Assembly: GCF_024195295.1 (NCBI RefSeq)
Contig: NZ_JAMFTH010000003.1
Span: 255,501 to 319,500, forward strand
Direction: 5' to 3'
DNA length: 64,000 nucleotides
Source: Gilvimarinus xylanilyticus
GTDB taxonomy: Bacteria; Pseudomonadota; Gammaproteobacteria; Pseudomonadales; Cellvibrionaceae
Position numbers and translations under genes: made by a program. The notes below the pieces were generated by a model. That model was not told where the DNA came from. It searched no databases and saw nothing but the letters and a program-made list of their open reading frames with translations. Positions 17,118-30,032 of this stretch are shown in pieces. How positions within the stretch are numbered: position 1 is the stretch's first letter; the number at the start of each line of letters is the position of its first letter.

Positions 17118-17792
17118 CTACAGCAACCCGCGCTCGGCAAATGAGGTGACCTCGCCGTCGCCCACAATCATATGATCCAACACCCGCACTCCTACCAGCT
17201 CCAATGCCGCCACCAGCTTGTCGGTAATATGGCGATCGGCCTGGCTGGGTTCTGCCACCCCCGAGGGATGGTTATGCGCCAAGATGACCGCCGCGGTGTT
17301 ACTCGCCAGCACCAGTTTAACTACCTCGCGAGGGTAGACGCTGGCGCCATCTAAGGTGCCGTAAAACAACGGCTCATAGCGAATTAAGCGGTGCTGGTTA
17401 TCCAAGAGCAAAAGGGCGAAAACTTCCCGGGGGCTGTGGCGCAACTGCGACACCAGATAGCGGCGCACCAAATCCGGGCTGGTCAGCGCATCGCCACACT
17501 GCAAAGACTCGCGCAGATGCCGCCGAGCCATTTCCAGCACCGCCTGTAGCTGGGTGTATTTGGCATCACCCAACCCCTCACCGCGACAAAAGTCTTCTCT
17601 CGGGGCCTCCATTAAGGGGCGCAGGCCACCAAACTCACTTAAAAGCTCGCGCGCCAGATCGACCGCCGATTTACCGGCGCAGCCAGTGCGCAAGAATATC
17701 GCCAACAACTCCGCATCGGACAGTGCCTCGGCGCCGCGCTCTAGCAGTTTTTCCCGCGGGCGCTCCCCCACTGGCCATTGTGCAATAGACAT
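17118..17792 (-). CDS. radC: RadC family JAB-domain protein
   Basis: A 224-residue RadC with an N-terminal helix-hairpin-helix region ([27 protein letters not shown]) and a C-terminal MPN/JAB domain carrying the metal ligands in [17 protein letters not shown]. Despite the name, a role in repair is unproven for the family. It lies between rpmB and divergent coaBC, the conserved arrangement in Escherichia and Pseudomonas. Confidence 0.95.
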   Translation of the reverse strand: MSIAQWPVGERPREKLLERGAEALSDAELLAIFLRTGCAGKSAVDLARELLSEFGGLRPLMEAPREDFCRGEGLGDAKYTQLQAVLEMARRHLRESLQCGDALTSPDLVRRYLVSQLRHSPREVFALLLLDNQHRLIRYEPLFYGTLDGASVYPREVVKLVLASNTAAVILAHNHPSGVAEPSQADRHITDKLVAALELVGVRVLDHMIVGDGEVTSFAERGLL

Positions 17793-17999
17793 TTAACCTC
17801 CCTGTAACACGTCACTTTAATAGCCTGAGTGAAGCTCAGTAGCAAAGGGTTTGCAAGTTACCCTCGGGCAAGAGCGCAAATGCCTCGTTAAACATCGATA
17901 AATGACAATTTTCGCCCCTGCGCAGGCCAATCCCAATAGTGCTGCAAGGCCCTAAATGTTATCTTAGACGCCTAAACCTGAAGCGAGCACTTACTTGGC

Positions 18000-19216
18000 A
18001 TGAGCACCCTGCAAAACAAACGCATTCTGCTCGGCGTCACCGGTGGCATTGCCGCCTACAAAGCCGCCGAATTGATACGTCGCCTGCGCGAGGCGGGGGC
18101 CGATGTGCGCGTTGCTATGACCCCAGCGGCCTGCGAGTTTATTACCCCGCTCACCTTGCAGGCGCTTTCGGGCCGCCCCGTGCATACCTCGCTGCTCGAT
18201 CCGGCGGCCGAAGCGGCCATGGGCCACATTGAGCTGGCGCGCTGGGCCGATGCGGTACTGATAGCTCCGGCCAGTGCCGATTTTATTGCCCGCCTGCAAA
18301 ACGGCATGGGCGATGACCTGCTGACCACACTTTGCCTGGCCACCCGTGCACCTATCTATCTGGCACCTGCCATGAATCAAGCCATGTGGGATGCCCCCAG
18401 CACCCAAGCTAACCTGGAAAGCTTGCGCGCCCGCGGGCTGGGTATATTCGGCCCGGGCAGTGGCAGCCAAGCCTGCGGCGAAGTGGGACCGGGACGAATG
18501 CTCGAGCCTTCAGACATTGCCGAACAACTGGCGGGCCGGTTTGAGAGCGGCGCCCTCAGCGGTAAGACGCTGGTAATTACCGCCGGCCCCACCCGCGAGG
18601 CCCTGGACCCGGTGCGTTATATCAGCAATCACAGCTCGGGGAAAATGGGCTATGCCCTGGCCGAGGCGGCCCTTGAGGCCGGTGCCAAGGTGATTCTAAT
18701 CAGCGGCCCCTGCCAACTGGCGCCCCCCGAGCGGGCCAGCCTTACCCGCGTGGAAACAGCTGAGCAGATGCTAGAAGCCAGCCTCTGTTCGGCGGCCGAC
18801 GCCGATCTGTTTATCGCTGCCGCCGCGGTGTGCGATTACCGCCCCGCCGCGGTCAGTGAGCAAAAAATCAAAAAGCAGGGCGACGCTCAGGCCCTGCATC
18901 TAACCCTAGTAGCCAATCCGGATATTATCGCCGAGGTTGCCCAGCGCTATCCGCACCTATACACCGTCGCCTTCGCCGCCGAAACCGAACGGGTTCTGGA
19001 CTATGCTAAAGCCAAGCGCGAACGCAAGGGTGTAAACTGCATTATTGCCAATGACGTCAGCGCCGCTGGCATTGGCTTTAACAGCGACGAAAACGCCGTT
19101 ACCTTGATTGATGCAGAGCAAGAGCTAGCTCTGGCGCAATGCAGTAAAACCCAGTTAGCACGCGAACTGATAGCCCTGCTCGCGGAAAAAAGTAAAAGCA
19201 CCAAGGACATCGCACC

Positions 19217-19220
<4 letters not shown>
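18000..19220 (+). CDS. coaBC: Bifunctional CoaBC (phosphopantothenoylcysteine decarboxylase/synthase)
   Basis: The 406-residue protein has the CoaC flavin domain first (LLGVTGGIAAYKAAELIR, the catalytic-His GHIELARWAD, PAMNQAMW, and ACGEVGPGRM with the catalytic Cys), then CoaB from about residue 185 (TAGPTREALDPVRYISNHSSGKMGYALAEAA). It makes 4'-phosphopantetheine in coenzyme A synthesis. It diverges from radC and overlaps the next gene by four bases (ATGA). The dut gene usually placed directly after coaBC is absent. Confidence 0.97.
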
Positions 19221-22659
<3,439 letters not shown>

Positions 22660-22734
22660 CACAGCCGTAAACAACTGCAAACATTACCCCTGCCCGCAGC
22701 GGATTCGGGCAGTTCGACTTAAAGAGCGTTCAGC

Positions 22735-23349
22735 ATGACTAAAAACCAGCCCAAAGTATCCCGCCGCCAACAAATTTTGGAGTCTCTGGCGCAAATGCTC
22801 GAGGCGAGCCCAGGTGCGCGCATTACCACCGCGGCCCTGGCCAAAGAGGTAGGCGTATCCGAGGCGGCGCTCTACCGCCATTTTCCCAGCAAGTCGAAAA
22901 TGTTTGAGGGATTAATTGAGTTTATCGAAGAGACGATTTTTTCGCGGATTAAACTTATCATGAGTGAGGAGCCAGGGGCGCTGGAGCGCTGCGAAAAAAT
23001 CCTCTTTTTATTGCTGAGCTTTACCGAGCGCAACCCCGGCATTACTCGGCTGTTAACCGGCGATGCGTTAACCGGCGAAACCGATCGTTTGCGCAATCGG
23101 GTGGCTCAGCTGTTTGAGCGCATCGAAACGCAGCTTAAACAAATATTGCGCGAAGCGGAATTGCGCCAGGGGCTGCGCCCCAACCTGCCCCTATCGGCGG
23201 CAGCCAATGTGCTGATCAGTTTTGCCGATGGCCGAATCACCCAATTTGTGCGCAGTGAGTTTCGCCGCGCCCCCACCGAGTACTGGGCCGATCAGTGGCC
23301 GGTGATTGCCAACCCATTACTAAGCCCAGTTCCTCAGGTGCCTCGCTAA
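22735..23349 (+). CDS. slmA: Nucleoid occlusion factor SlmA (TetR family)
   Basis: A 204-residue TetR-fold protein. The helix-turn-helix is [37 protein letters not shown] (residues about 28-65), matching SlmA closely. SlmA binds SBS sites spread over the chromosome and blocks FtsZ assembly over the nucleoid; it is not a conventional repressor. Its place between argB and pyrE is conserved with Pseudomonas and, next to dfp/dut and pyrE, with E. coli. Confidence 0.93.
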   Translation: MTKNQPKVSRRQQILESLAQMLEASPGARITTAALAKEVGVSEAALYRHFPSKSKMFEGLIEFIEETIFSRIKLIMSEEPGALERCEKILFLLLSFTERNPGITRLLTGDALTGETDRLRNRVAQLFERIETQLKQILREAELRQGLRPNLPLSAAANVLISFADGRITQFVRSEFRRAPTEYWADQWPVIANPLLSPVPQVPR

Positions 23350-23367
23350 CGGATCAGTCAGGGATCG

Positions 23368-23985
23368 TTAAGAACTGATCTCTTTGAAGCGTTCAATGTC
23401 GCGATCGTATTTGGCCGCTTTTTTATCCAACTCTTGATTGCGCGCTTCAATTTGCTTTTCCAATTCGCGCGCTTCCGACTCCAAGCTTTGAATGTTTTGC
23501 AAAATGGTTTCCGACACCGGTTGACCATTGCGTTCCATAACCCCCGCTCGGCGCTGCTGATCTTCCAGCTGCGCGGTAATGCCACCACGATTGGCTCGCA
23601 AAATACTGAGCGTTCCCTGCAACTCGGTTAACGCGCGCTTTTTGGCTGACTCGATATCTTTAACGGAGCTGAAACGGCGTTTAAGGTGAGTATCCCACTC
23701 GGCCTGGGCAGCTTCGCGGCGTAGCTTTTCGGCATACTTAACCGCATCTTCACCCTTAGGGGCGGCGGGCACAGTTTTAAGTACGCGCCCATTGCGGGTA
23801 ATAATATCGTAACCCCCAGCGGCCGCGGCCGGGGGGATACTCTGCTCGACGACATAGCTGCCCTGGGCGTTGGTATAGCGAAACAGGACATCTCCCAAAT
23901 CGCTAAAGTCATCCTCTTCTGCGCCCAACGCGAGCGGCGCGAGCATTATTGCTATTGCCAAGCCCAGCTGATTAATACTCTTCAT
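23368..23985 (-). CDS. Exported coiled-coil protein with DUF4124-like N-terminus
   Basis: A 205-residue protein with a signal peptide (cleavage after LALGA near residue 22), a short globular part (VLFRYTNAQGSYVVEQSIPP, like the 'Y.D..G.....IP' core of DUF4124) and then a long charged coiled coil from about residue 85 to 200 with QLEDQQRRAGVMERNGQPVS. It lies 12 bp downstream of pyrE on the same strand and converges with slmA. A periplasmic structural or cell-envelope role is plausible, but the function is unknown. Confidence 0.65.
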   Translation of the reverse strand: MKSINQLGLAIAIMLAPLALGAEEDDFSDLGDVLFRYTNAQGSYVVEQSIPPAAAAGGYDIITRNGRVLKTVPAAPKGEDAVKYAEKLRREAAQAEWDTHLKRRFSSVKDIESAKKRALTELQGTLSILRANRGGITAQLEDQQRRAGVMERNGQPVSETILQNIQSLESEARELEKQIEARNQELDKKAAKYDRDIERFKEISS

Positions 23986-23997
23986 GATCAGTCTCCG

Positions 23998-24639
23998 CTA
24001 TACCCCATAGGCAGCACGATAGGCTTTGATCGCCTCAAGGTGCTCGACACCACCTTGCTGTTCAAGATAGCTGATAATGTCGTTCAGGGTAATAATGTTT
24101 ACCACCGGAATCTGGTAGTCCCGCTCAACCTCACCAATGGCCGACAGCTCGCCCTTGCCCCGCTCCTGGCGATCCAGACCAATAACGACGCCGGCGGGCT
24201 TGGCATTGGCCCCTGCAATAATATCCATCACCTCACGCACAGCGGTACCGGCGGTAATCACATCATCGACGATCAGCGCACGCCCCTCAAGCGCTGCCCC
24301 GACTAAGCTGCCGCCCTCGCCGTGGTCTTTGGCCTCTTTGCGATTAAAACAATAGGGATAATCAAGCCCGTGATGTTCGGCCAGCGCCACCGCCGTGGCA
24401 CTCGCCAGAGGAATACCCTTGTAAGCGGGGCCAAACACAAGGTCAAACTCGACCCCGGCATCGACAATTGCCTGGGCATAGAAACGTCCCAACGACGCCA
24501 GGCCCTGGCCGGTTTGAAAAAAGCGGCCGGCATTAAAAAAATAGGGGCTTACCCGGCCCGACTTTAAGGTAAACTCACCAAACAACAGGGCTTCTTTGGC
24601 TATAGCGAGCTCGATAAAGTCGCGCTGGTAGTCTTTCAT
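23998..24639 (-). CDS. pyrE: Orotate phosphoribosyltransferase
   Basis: ATG 24639 gives 213 residues, the family norm; the 53-residue in-frame extension crosses an AT-rich leader. The PRPP loop is [17 protein letters not shown] near 118, the catalytic flexible loop is [18 protein letters not shown] near residue 100, and the N-terminus [22 protein letters not shown] is classical. It forms orotidine monophosphate in pyrimidine synthesis. Divergent from crc, the Pseudomonas arrangement. Confidence 0.97.
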   Translation of the reverse strand: MKDYQRDFIELAIAKEALLFGEFTLKSGRVSPYFFNAGRFFQTGQGLASLGRFYAQAIVDAGVEFDLVFGPAYKGIPLASATAVALAEHHGLDYPYCFNRKEAKDHGEGGSLVGAALEGRALIVDDVITAGTAVREVMDIIAGANAKPAGVVIGLDRQERGKGELSAIGEVERDYQIPVVNIITLNDIISYLEQQGGVEHLEAIKAYRAAYGV

Positions 24640-24846
24640 CTTGGCCGTTCCTATAGAGATTTCGTCAAAAGAGGCTATTATAAACAAACGCGGGCGGCAT
24701 ACAGAGCTGCCTGAGAGTCTATTTTTTAACCAAAAAAAATAAAAAATTGTTAAAAAATTGCGCCTATGCCGCGCGAGCCCTGCCTTCGCATACCACAACC
24801 GCGTCTGGCTCGGGTATCATACACAGTCCGCAACTAAGGGGCTAAC

Positions 24847-25617
24847 ATGAGAGTTATCAGTCTGAGTGTCGATGGAATCTTCCAGGCGGCACAACGAGGC
24901 CTATACGAATGGCTGGATAATCAAGACGCGGATGTTATCTGCCTACAGGATTTGCGTGCACTCGAATACGAGTTGGACGACGATATTTTTCACCCTGAGG
25001 GCTATTTCGCTTACTTTTTTGATTCCGGAACGCCGCACTACAACGGCGTGGCCATCTACACCCGCAAACAACCCAAGGCATTAATCTTTGGGCTGGGCTT
25101 TTCTTCGGGCGTGGATATGGAAGGTCGCTACCTCCAGGTCGATTACGAGCATATGAGCATCGGCTCGCTACTCGCTCCCAGCGCCAGTTCGGAGCTGGAA
25201 TCGCAAGAGGTGAAAATTAATTTCTTTGATGACCTGCAGGCTCACATGGACAAGATTACCCGCAAACGACGCGAGTATATCTTTTGCGGCAATTGGCAAA
25301 TGGCCCATACGCCCCGGGATGTCACCGACTCTGATGCCCTGCAAACCGAGTCCGGCTTTCTCCCCCACGAACGGCAATGGCTAAGCCAGCTGTTTAACCA
25401 GATCGGCTATGTGGACGCTTTTCGCCGCGCCATTCGCGATCCAGACGAATACAGCTGGTGGCCCGAGGGCAACATCGGCACAGGCCCGGGCTGGCGCACC
25501 GACTTTCAGGTAGCCTCCAACGCCATTGGTCAGCGGGTGGAGCACGGCGCGATCTACAAGAACAGCCAGTTCTCCAGCCACCTGCCAGTAATTGTCGATT
25601 ACGATATCGAGCTATAG
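24847..25617 (+). CDS. crc: Crc catabolite repression control protein (ExoIII fold, nuclease residues lost)
   Basis: The 256-residue protein aligns along its length with Pseudomonas Crc: ADVICLQDLRALEYELDD, YLQVDYEHMSIGSLLAPS, RKRREYIFCGNWQMAH, YSWWP and the terminal SSHLPVIVDYDIEL. Relative to exonuclease III the catalytic set is degraded: the N7 position is Ser, the LQET Glu is Asp, the GDxN pair is GNWQ, and the SDH motif is SSH. Crc partners with Hfq on A-rich targets to repress translation of catabolic genes. It diverges from pyrE exactly as in Pseudomonas. A heptad repeat follows the stop. Confidence 0.92.
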   Translation: MRVISLSVDGIFQAAQRGLYEWLDNQDADVICLQDLRALEYELDDDIFHPEGYFAYFFDSGTPHYNGVAIYTRKQPKALIFGLGFSSGVDMEGRYLQVDYEHMSIGSLLAPSASSELESQEVKINFFDDLQAHMDKITRKRREYIFCGNWQMAHTPRDVTDSDALQTESGFLPHERQWLSQLFNQIGYVDAFRRAIRDPDEYSWWPEGNIGTGPGWRTDFQVASNAIGQRVEHGAIYKNSQFSSHLPVIVDYDIEL

Positions 25618-25637
25618 AACGGGGAACGGGGAACGGA
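25617..25637 (+). repeat. Heptanucleotide repeat at the crc stop codon
   Basis: Three 7-mers, GAACGGG, GAACGGG, GAACGGA, begin at the last base of the crc stop. In the phase used for the other arrays the unit is GGGGAAC, one base from the GCGGAAC unit behind fau. No clear opposite-strand array is seen after rph. Confidence 0.7.
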
Positions 25638-25660
25638 TACCGCCCCTTATTCGTAGACCC

Positions 25661-26383
25661 TTACCCCTGTGCAAGCGCCTCGCGCTGCAGCTTATTCAAT
25701 TCAGCAATTCCCTGCTTAGCCAACTTAAGCATTGCAGCAAACTCGTTTTCCGTAAAAGGTTCGGCTTCAGCTGTGCCTTGAATTTCAATAATTCCGCCGT
25801 CATCGGCCATAACCACATTCATATCGGTATCGGCGTTCGAGTCTTCGGGATAATCCAGGTCCAATACGGGTTCACCCTGATAAATACCCACAGATACTGA
25901 GGCGATGGCACGCAACAGCGGGCTTTCTTTGACTTTACCCTGCGCCTTCATCCACGCCATGGCATCGGCCACCGCCACCCAGGCGCCGGTAATAGATGCC
26001 GTGCGGGTACCGCCATCGGCCTGAATCACGTCGCAATCGATATGCAGAGTATTCTCACCCAGCTTGGTCAGATCCACCGCCGCACGCAGCGAACGACCGA
26101 TCAGACGCTGAATCTCTACCGTGCGTCCGCCCTGCTTGCCCCGTGCGGCTTCACGCCCCATTCGGGTACCGGTGGAGCGGGGTAACATGCCGTACTCAGC
26201 GGTTAACCAGCCCTGCTCCTGTCCGCGCAAAAACGGTGGAACGCCGGGCACGACGCTGGCGGTACAGATTACTTTGGTATCGCCAAACTCCACCAAAACC
26301 GAACCTTCGGCGTGGCGAGTGAATTGGCGGGTAATGCGAATATCGCGAAGTTGATTACTCTCACGGCCACTGGGACGCTGCAT
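25661..26383 (-). CDS. rph: Ribonuclease PH
   Basis: ATG 26383 gives 240 residues starting [15 protein letters not shown], the family start; the open frame runs 20 codons further without support. Characteristic segments are [32 protein letters not shown] and the phosphate-binding [10 protein letters not shown], with [16 protein letters not shown]. It trims tRNA 3' ends phosphorolytically. It converges with crc and diverges from yicC by 109 bp. Confidence 0.97.
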   Translation of the reverse strand: MQRPSGRESNQLRDIRITRQFTRHAEGSVLVEFGDTKVICTASVVPGVPPFLRGQEQGWLTAEYGMLPRSTGTRMGREAARGKQGGRTVEIQRLIGRSLRAAVDLTKLGENTLHIDCDVIQADGGTRTASITGAWVAVADAMAWMKAQGKVKESPLLRAIASVSVGIYQGEPVLDLDYPEDSNADTDMNVVMADDGGIIEIQGTAEAEPFTENEFAAMLKLAKQGIAELNKLQREALAQG

Positions 26384-26492
26384 ACATCGTATCCTGTCAG
26401 TTAAGACGACGTTTACTCGCCGTCGTGTGTGGTAATATCCCATGTTAACGTTTATGCACCGCCGCGGGCCAGCGGCCTGTCAAGGAATTTCC

Positions 26493-27359
26493 ATGCCTCG
26501 CAGTATGACCGGCTTTGCCCGGACCGAACAGAAACACCCCGAGTACACCCTCATTTGGGAGGTTCGCAGTGTCAATCATCGCTACCTGGAAATGTATCTG
26601 CGACTGCCCGAAGAGCTGCGTGAAATCGAGACCTCGCTGCGCGAAATTACCCGCAAAAAGCTACAGCGCGGCAAGATAGAGTTAAGCCTACACCTGCAGG
26701 CCGAAGAAAGCCGTGACAGCCAGATCGGGCTGGATAGCGAGCGCCTGGCTCAACTGGCCGAAGCCTGTAACCGTATTGGCGAACACCTGCCCCAGTGTGC
26801 ACCGCTTAACCCGCTGGAAGTGCTGCGTTACCCCGGTGTGCAAATATCCCGCGACACAGATCGCGAGGCTTTACTGGACAATGCGATCAAGCAGTATGAG
26901 CAGACCCTGAACCAGCTGATTGAACACCGCACCCGCGAAGGGGGCGAGCTGGCCGGTTTTATCGAGCAGCGCTTAGACGCCATTGACACTCAGGTAGTAC
27001 AGCTACGAGAGCGCCTGCCCGATATTCTCAAAGGCCAACGAGAGAAACTGCAAAATAAAATAGCCGCCCTCCAGGTCGAACTGGATGCCGACCGCCTGGA
27101 GCAAGAAATTGTCTTAATGGCTCAAAAAGCCGATGTCGATGAAGAACTGGATCGGTTGGATACTCATACTCAGGAAGTGCGTCGCACCCTGAAACAAAAG
27201 AACTCCCTGGGCCGCCGGCTGGACTTTTTAATGCAGGAGCTCAACCGCGAAGCCAATACCCTATCGTCTAAATCAGTGGTTAGCGAAACGACTCAGGCCG
27301 CGGTAGAGCTGAAAGTATTGATAGAACAAATGCGCGAACAGGTGCAAAATATTGAATAA
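26493..27359 (+). CDS. yicC: YicC family endoribonuclease
   Basis: ATG 26493, with AAGGA upstream, gives 288 residues beginning MPRSMTGFARTE; IWEVRSVNHRYLEMYLRLPEEL is the conserved N-terminal block and the C-terminal DUF1732 ends QEVRRTLKQKNSLGRRLDFLMQELNREANTLSSKS. YicC is an RNA-binding ribonuclease reported to target small RNAs in E. coli. The rph/yicC divergent pair is conserved; gmk, often next, is absent here. Confidence 0.95.
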   Translation: MPRSMTGFARTEQKHPEYTLIWEVRSVNHRYLEMYLRLPEELREIETSLREITRKKLQRGKIELSLHLQAEESRDSQIGLDSERLAQLAEACNRIGEHLPQCAPLNPLEVLRYPGVQISRDTDREALLDNAIKQYEQTLNQLIEHRTREGGELAGFIEQRLDAIDTQVVQLRERLPDILKGQREKLQNKIAALQVELDADRLEQEIVLMAQKADVDEELDRLDTHTQEVRRTLKQKNSLGRRLDFLMQELNREANTLSSKSVVSETTQAAVELKVLIEQMREQVQNIE

Positions 27360-27372
27360 TAGCGGCGCGTGG

Positions 27373-27981
27373 CTAAAACACAGTCGCCGCTAAATAGTGC
27401 GTCACAGCATAAAGCGCGGCGACCACTCCGCCGGCGATCAAACTGGTTTTAAGGGCGTGCTCTTGCCACATTTGTTGCACGCGGTCGCCGTACTTAAACA
27501 CCAACCAAGCCAGGCCAAAGTAACGAACCCCCCGCGCCACTAGCGCCGCCAGCACAAACAGATAAATTGGGTAGCCAGTCATACCCGCACTGAGCATAGC
27601 CACCTGAAAGGGAATGGGTAAAATACCCACAACCACAATCGCGCCAAAACCGTACTGCTCGAAAAACGCCTGAAACTGTTCAAACGGCTTTTGCCATCCC
27701 ATAGTTTCCACCACCCAGCGCCCCAGCGATTCAAAAAAAGCCATGCCCACGCCATATCCAACCAAAGATGCCAGCAAACACGCGGCGGTCGTGATAAATG
27801 CAATGCGCCAGATTCTATCGCGATTAGCCGCCATAAGCGGGATCAGTACCAGCTCGATAGGCACAGGCACGATGATTGTCTCTAAAAAAGATAAAACCCC
27901 AATTAACCACAACATATGGGGCGAGTGACTAATTCTGTCAAACCACTTTTTGGCTCGGGCGCTGGCGAATTTTTGCTCCAT
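27373..27981 (-). CDS. YqaA/DedA-like VTT-domain membrane protein
   Basis: A 202-residue inner-membrane protein with about five hydrophobic segments. The VTT (SNARE-associated) core is seen in SFLETIIVPVPIELVLIPLMAANR and, after a re-entrant-like loop, FGAIVVVGILPIPFQVAMLSAGMTGYP. This corresponds to the YqaA branch of DedA-related proteins, which are linked to lipid flipping and membrane potential. Its start lies 5 bp after the DUF1206 stop, suggesting cotranscription. Substrate unknown. Confidence 0.8.
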   Translation of the reverse strand: MEQKFASARAKKWFDRISHSPHMLWLIGVLSFLETIIVPVPIELVLIPLMAANRDRIWRIAFITTAACLLASLVGYGVGMAFFESLGRWVVETMGWQKPFEQFQAFFEQYGFGAIVVVGILPIPFQVAMLSAGMTGYPIYLFVLAALVARGVRYFGLAWLVFKYGDRVQQMWQEHALKTSLIAGGVVAALYAVTHYLAATVF

Positions 27982-27986
27982 CAGCC

Positions 27987-28796
27987 TTAAACTCCTTTTA
28001 TCGCCAAACGCCGATAACGACTAAGGATAAGGCTGTAGCAACCGAAAGCCATAAGCCCCAGCGCCATAGCGCCCAACAATATTTTACCGAATACTTGCTG
28101 ACGCAAAAAATCCATTACCCCTGCTACCCCCTGTGCCTGCGAGGCATCGGCCTGTACGGCCGCCCAGATAAAAAAACTGCCGATAATCGCCAAGACCACG
28201 CCGCGACTGATTAAACCGAAACGGCACACGGGGTAAAGTTTGCTCTGTAGGGACTCGCGCATTTGTAAGTGTTTGGCAAACTGCTCACGCCAGCCTTTAA
28301 CCCCATGGGCTATACCCACGACCATGATGAGCACCCCTGTAGCCCCCAGCAGGGTTTTGCCAAAGGGTTGTTGAAGTAACCACTGAGCCACACCCTGTGA
28401 CCCCTGACCGCTACTGTCAGAGCCACCGGCACTGACCACCAACTGGATAACAAATCCGGCCAGTGTTAGATGAACAATGGCACTGGCAAACAAACCGGCG
28501 CGAATCGCAATGGCCTTTAGATCGCGTCCGTGGCGGTCTGCATCAGCGAAAGCCTGAATACTGCGCCACAATGCATAACCCACCAGACTCAGCGCAACAA
28601 TGGTAAGAGTTACAAGGCCGAAGGGTTCGCCGACTAAAGTTTGCAAGGCGCCGCGACTGTCGGTGGTCCGCCCACCCGCACCCAGTAACGCCATCAGAGC
28701 AAGCCCCCCCACTAGCAAATACACCAGCCCACGCGCTGCGTAGCCCGCACGGGCCCAGCCACTCATTGCCGTGCTACTGTTAAACATAGCGATCAT
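27987..28796 (-). CDS. DUF1206 membrane protein
   Basis: The hydrophobic protein of about 269 residues contains three repeats of a two-helix unit, each with the DUF1206 pattern of an aromatic/Gly/Arg entry (WARAGYAARGLVYLLVGG; AIRAGLFASAIVHLTLAGF; VCRFGLISRGVVLAIIGSFF). The open frame begins at a TTG at 28826; ATG 28796 or 28787 is likelier, and the ribosome site is weak for both. The family's function is unknown. It is followed after 5 bp by the VTT-domain gene and preceded by the LacI regulator on the same strand. Confidence 0.8.
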   Translation of the reverse strand: MIAMFNSSTAMSGWARAGYAARGLVYLLVGGLALMALLGAGGRTTDSRGALQTLVGEPFGLVTLTIVALSLVGYALWRSIQAFADADRHGRDLKAIAIRAGLFASAIVHLTLAGFVIQLVVSAGGSDSSGQGSQGVAQWLLQQPFGKTLLGATGVLIMVVGIAHGVKGWREQFAKHLQMRESLQSKLYPVCRFGLISRGVVLAIIGSFFIWAAVQADASQAQGVAGVMDFLRQQVFGKILLGAMALGLMAFGCYSLILSRYRRLAIKGV

Positions 28797-28840
28797 CCAC
28801 TTGGAAATACCAAATGGCGAGTGCAATTAACGTTCCCGAC

Positions 28841-29869
28841 TCACTTGCCCCCGCAAGACCCCCGAATGACAAGCTCGGCGGGAATAAGAAAGGACTCGAC
28901 TTCCTCCCCTTCCATCAGCTTTAACAAACTCTCCACCAAAAGCTCACCGGCCAAAGTGGTATTTTGCTGCACTGTCGACAAGGGGGGATAGGTATAGGCC
29001 GAAATAGGAATGTCATCAAACCCCATAACAGCCAGGTCTTGCGGAATATCCAGACCACGCTCTTCGATGGCCTTCATAGCTCCAATGGCAATCAGGTCAG
29101 ATGCGCCGAACACTGCATCGAGGGCCACACCCTGCTCAAACAGCTCATTGGCCGCCCGATAGCCCGAATCCTCGGAGGTTTCGGCGGCTATTTGCAATGC
29201 TGGCTCCATCGCAATATCGGCCTCTTCCAGCGCCGCACAATAACCTTGGTAGCGCCGTTTGAATTCGGGGCTACCATCTGAGATATCTCCCACAAAGGCT
29301 ATTTTCCGATATCCGAGACCCAGCAAATGCTGCACGGCTTTTTTGGCACCGTGAAAGTTATCACAGCCAATAGAAACCCCCGGCTGTCCCGGCAGTACCG
29401 GACCCCAGGTAATATAGTGAGCATTTTGCTCATCCAGGTGGGTTAACTTTTGCACATAGGTGGTGTAATCACCGTAGCCCAAGAAAATAATGCCATCGGC
29501 GCGATTGGCGTCTTCATAGTCAGCGTGCCAGTCATCGCTAAACTGCTGAAAGGATATCAGTAGATCATAGCTCTGATTCGCCGTGGCGCGAATAATACTG
29601 GCCACCATGGAGACGAAAAACGGGTTGATTAACGAGTCCCCCGTGCCATGGTCTTCGTTCAGCAGTAATGCAATGGTTTTGGTCTTTTGCGAGCGGAGAT
29701 TCCGAGCATTTTTATCGACCTTATAATTAAGTTCGCGCGCAATCTGCTGAATACGTTGCTTGGTCTCCTGGTTAACCAGAGGACTATCGCTCAGGGCGCG
29801 CGATACGGTGGCCTGGGATACACCCGCGCGGTAGGCAATATCAAAAGATGTCGGTTTACGCTCTTTCAT
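28841..29869 (-). CDS. LacI-family transcriptional regulator, ligand unknown
   Basis: A 342-residue regulator with the LacI headpiece TSFDIAYRAGVSQATVSRALSD and hinge helix region NYKVDKNARNLRSQKTKTIALLL, followed by a type I periplasmic-binding-protein fold with FGASDLIAIGAMKAIEERGLDIPQDLAVMGFDDI near the end. Such proteins usually sense a sugar or nucleoside and repress neighbouring catabolic genes, but its neighbours are DUF1206, a VTT protein and an OmpA-like gene, none of them sugar related. It may act in trans on carbohydrate loci. Confidence 0.93.
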   Translation of the reverse strand: MKERKPTSFDIAYRAGVSQATVSRALSDSPLVNQETKQRIQQIARELNYKVDKNARNLRSQKTKTIALLLNEDHGTGDSLINPFFVSMVASIIRATANQSYDLLISFQQFSDDWHADYEDANRADGIIFLGYGDYTTYVQKLTHLDEQNAHYITWGPVLPGQPGVSIGCDNFHGAKKAVQHLLGLGYRKIAFVGDISDGSPEFKRRYQGYCAALEEADIAMEPALQIAAETSEDSGYRAANELFEQGVALDAVFGASDLIAIGAMKAIEERGLDIPQDLAVMGFDDIPISAYTYPPLSTVQQNTTLAGELLVESLLKLMEGEEVESFLIPAELVIRGSCGGK

Positions 29870-29958
29870 GGGCTGCTCTCGGTTGTTGTTTTTGCAGCAG
29901 GTTGATCAACCCGAGTGCCAATGATAGCAGAATGATGGGCCGATACGCCCTATGGAGC

Positions 29959-29998
29959 CAAAAACAAAAAAGCCGCCCCAACGAGGGAGCGGCTTTAA
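29959..29998 (-). terminator. Intrinsic terminator of the OmpA-like gene
   Basis: On minus the stem AGCCGC / GCGGCT with inner CCC/GGG pairing is followed by a T-rich tail (TTTTTTGTTTTT). It lies about 35 bp past the stop of the OmpA-like gene. Confidence 0.8.
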
Positions 29999-30032
29999 AA
30001 CCGGGGGTATCCCTACCCCTTCGCCTCAGTTA

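Noticed and set aside
27987-29869. LacI regulator controlling an adjacent sugar operon
   Set aside because: No sugar uptake or catabolic gene is adjacent; the neighbours are DUF1206 and VTT proteins.
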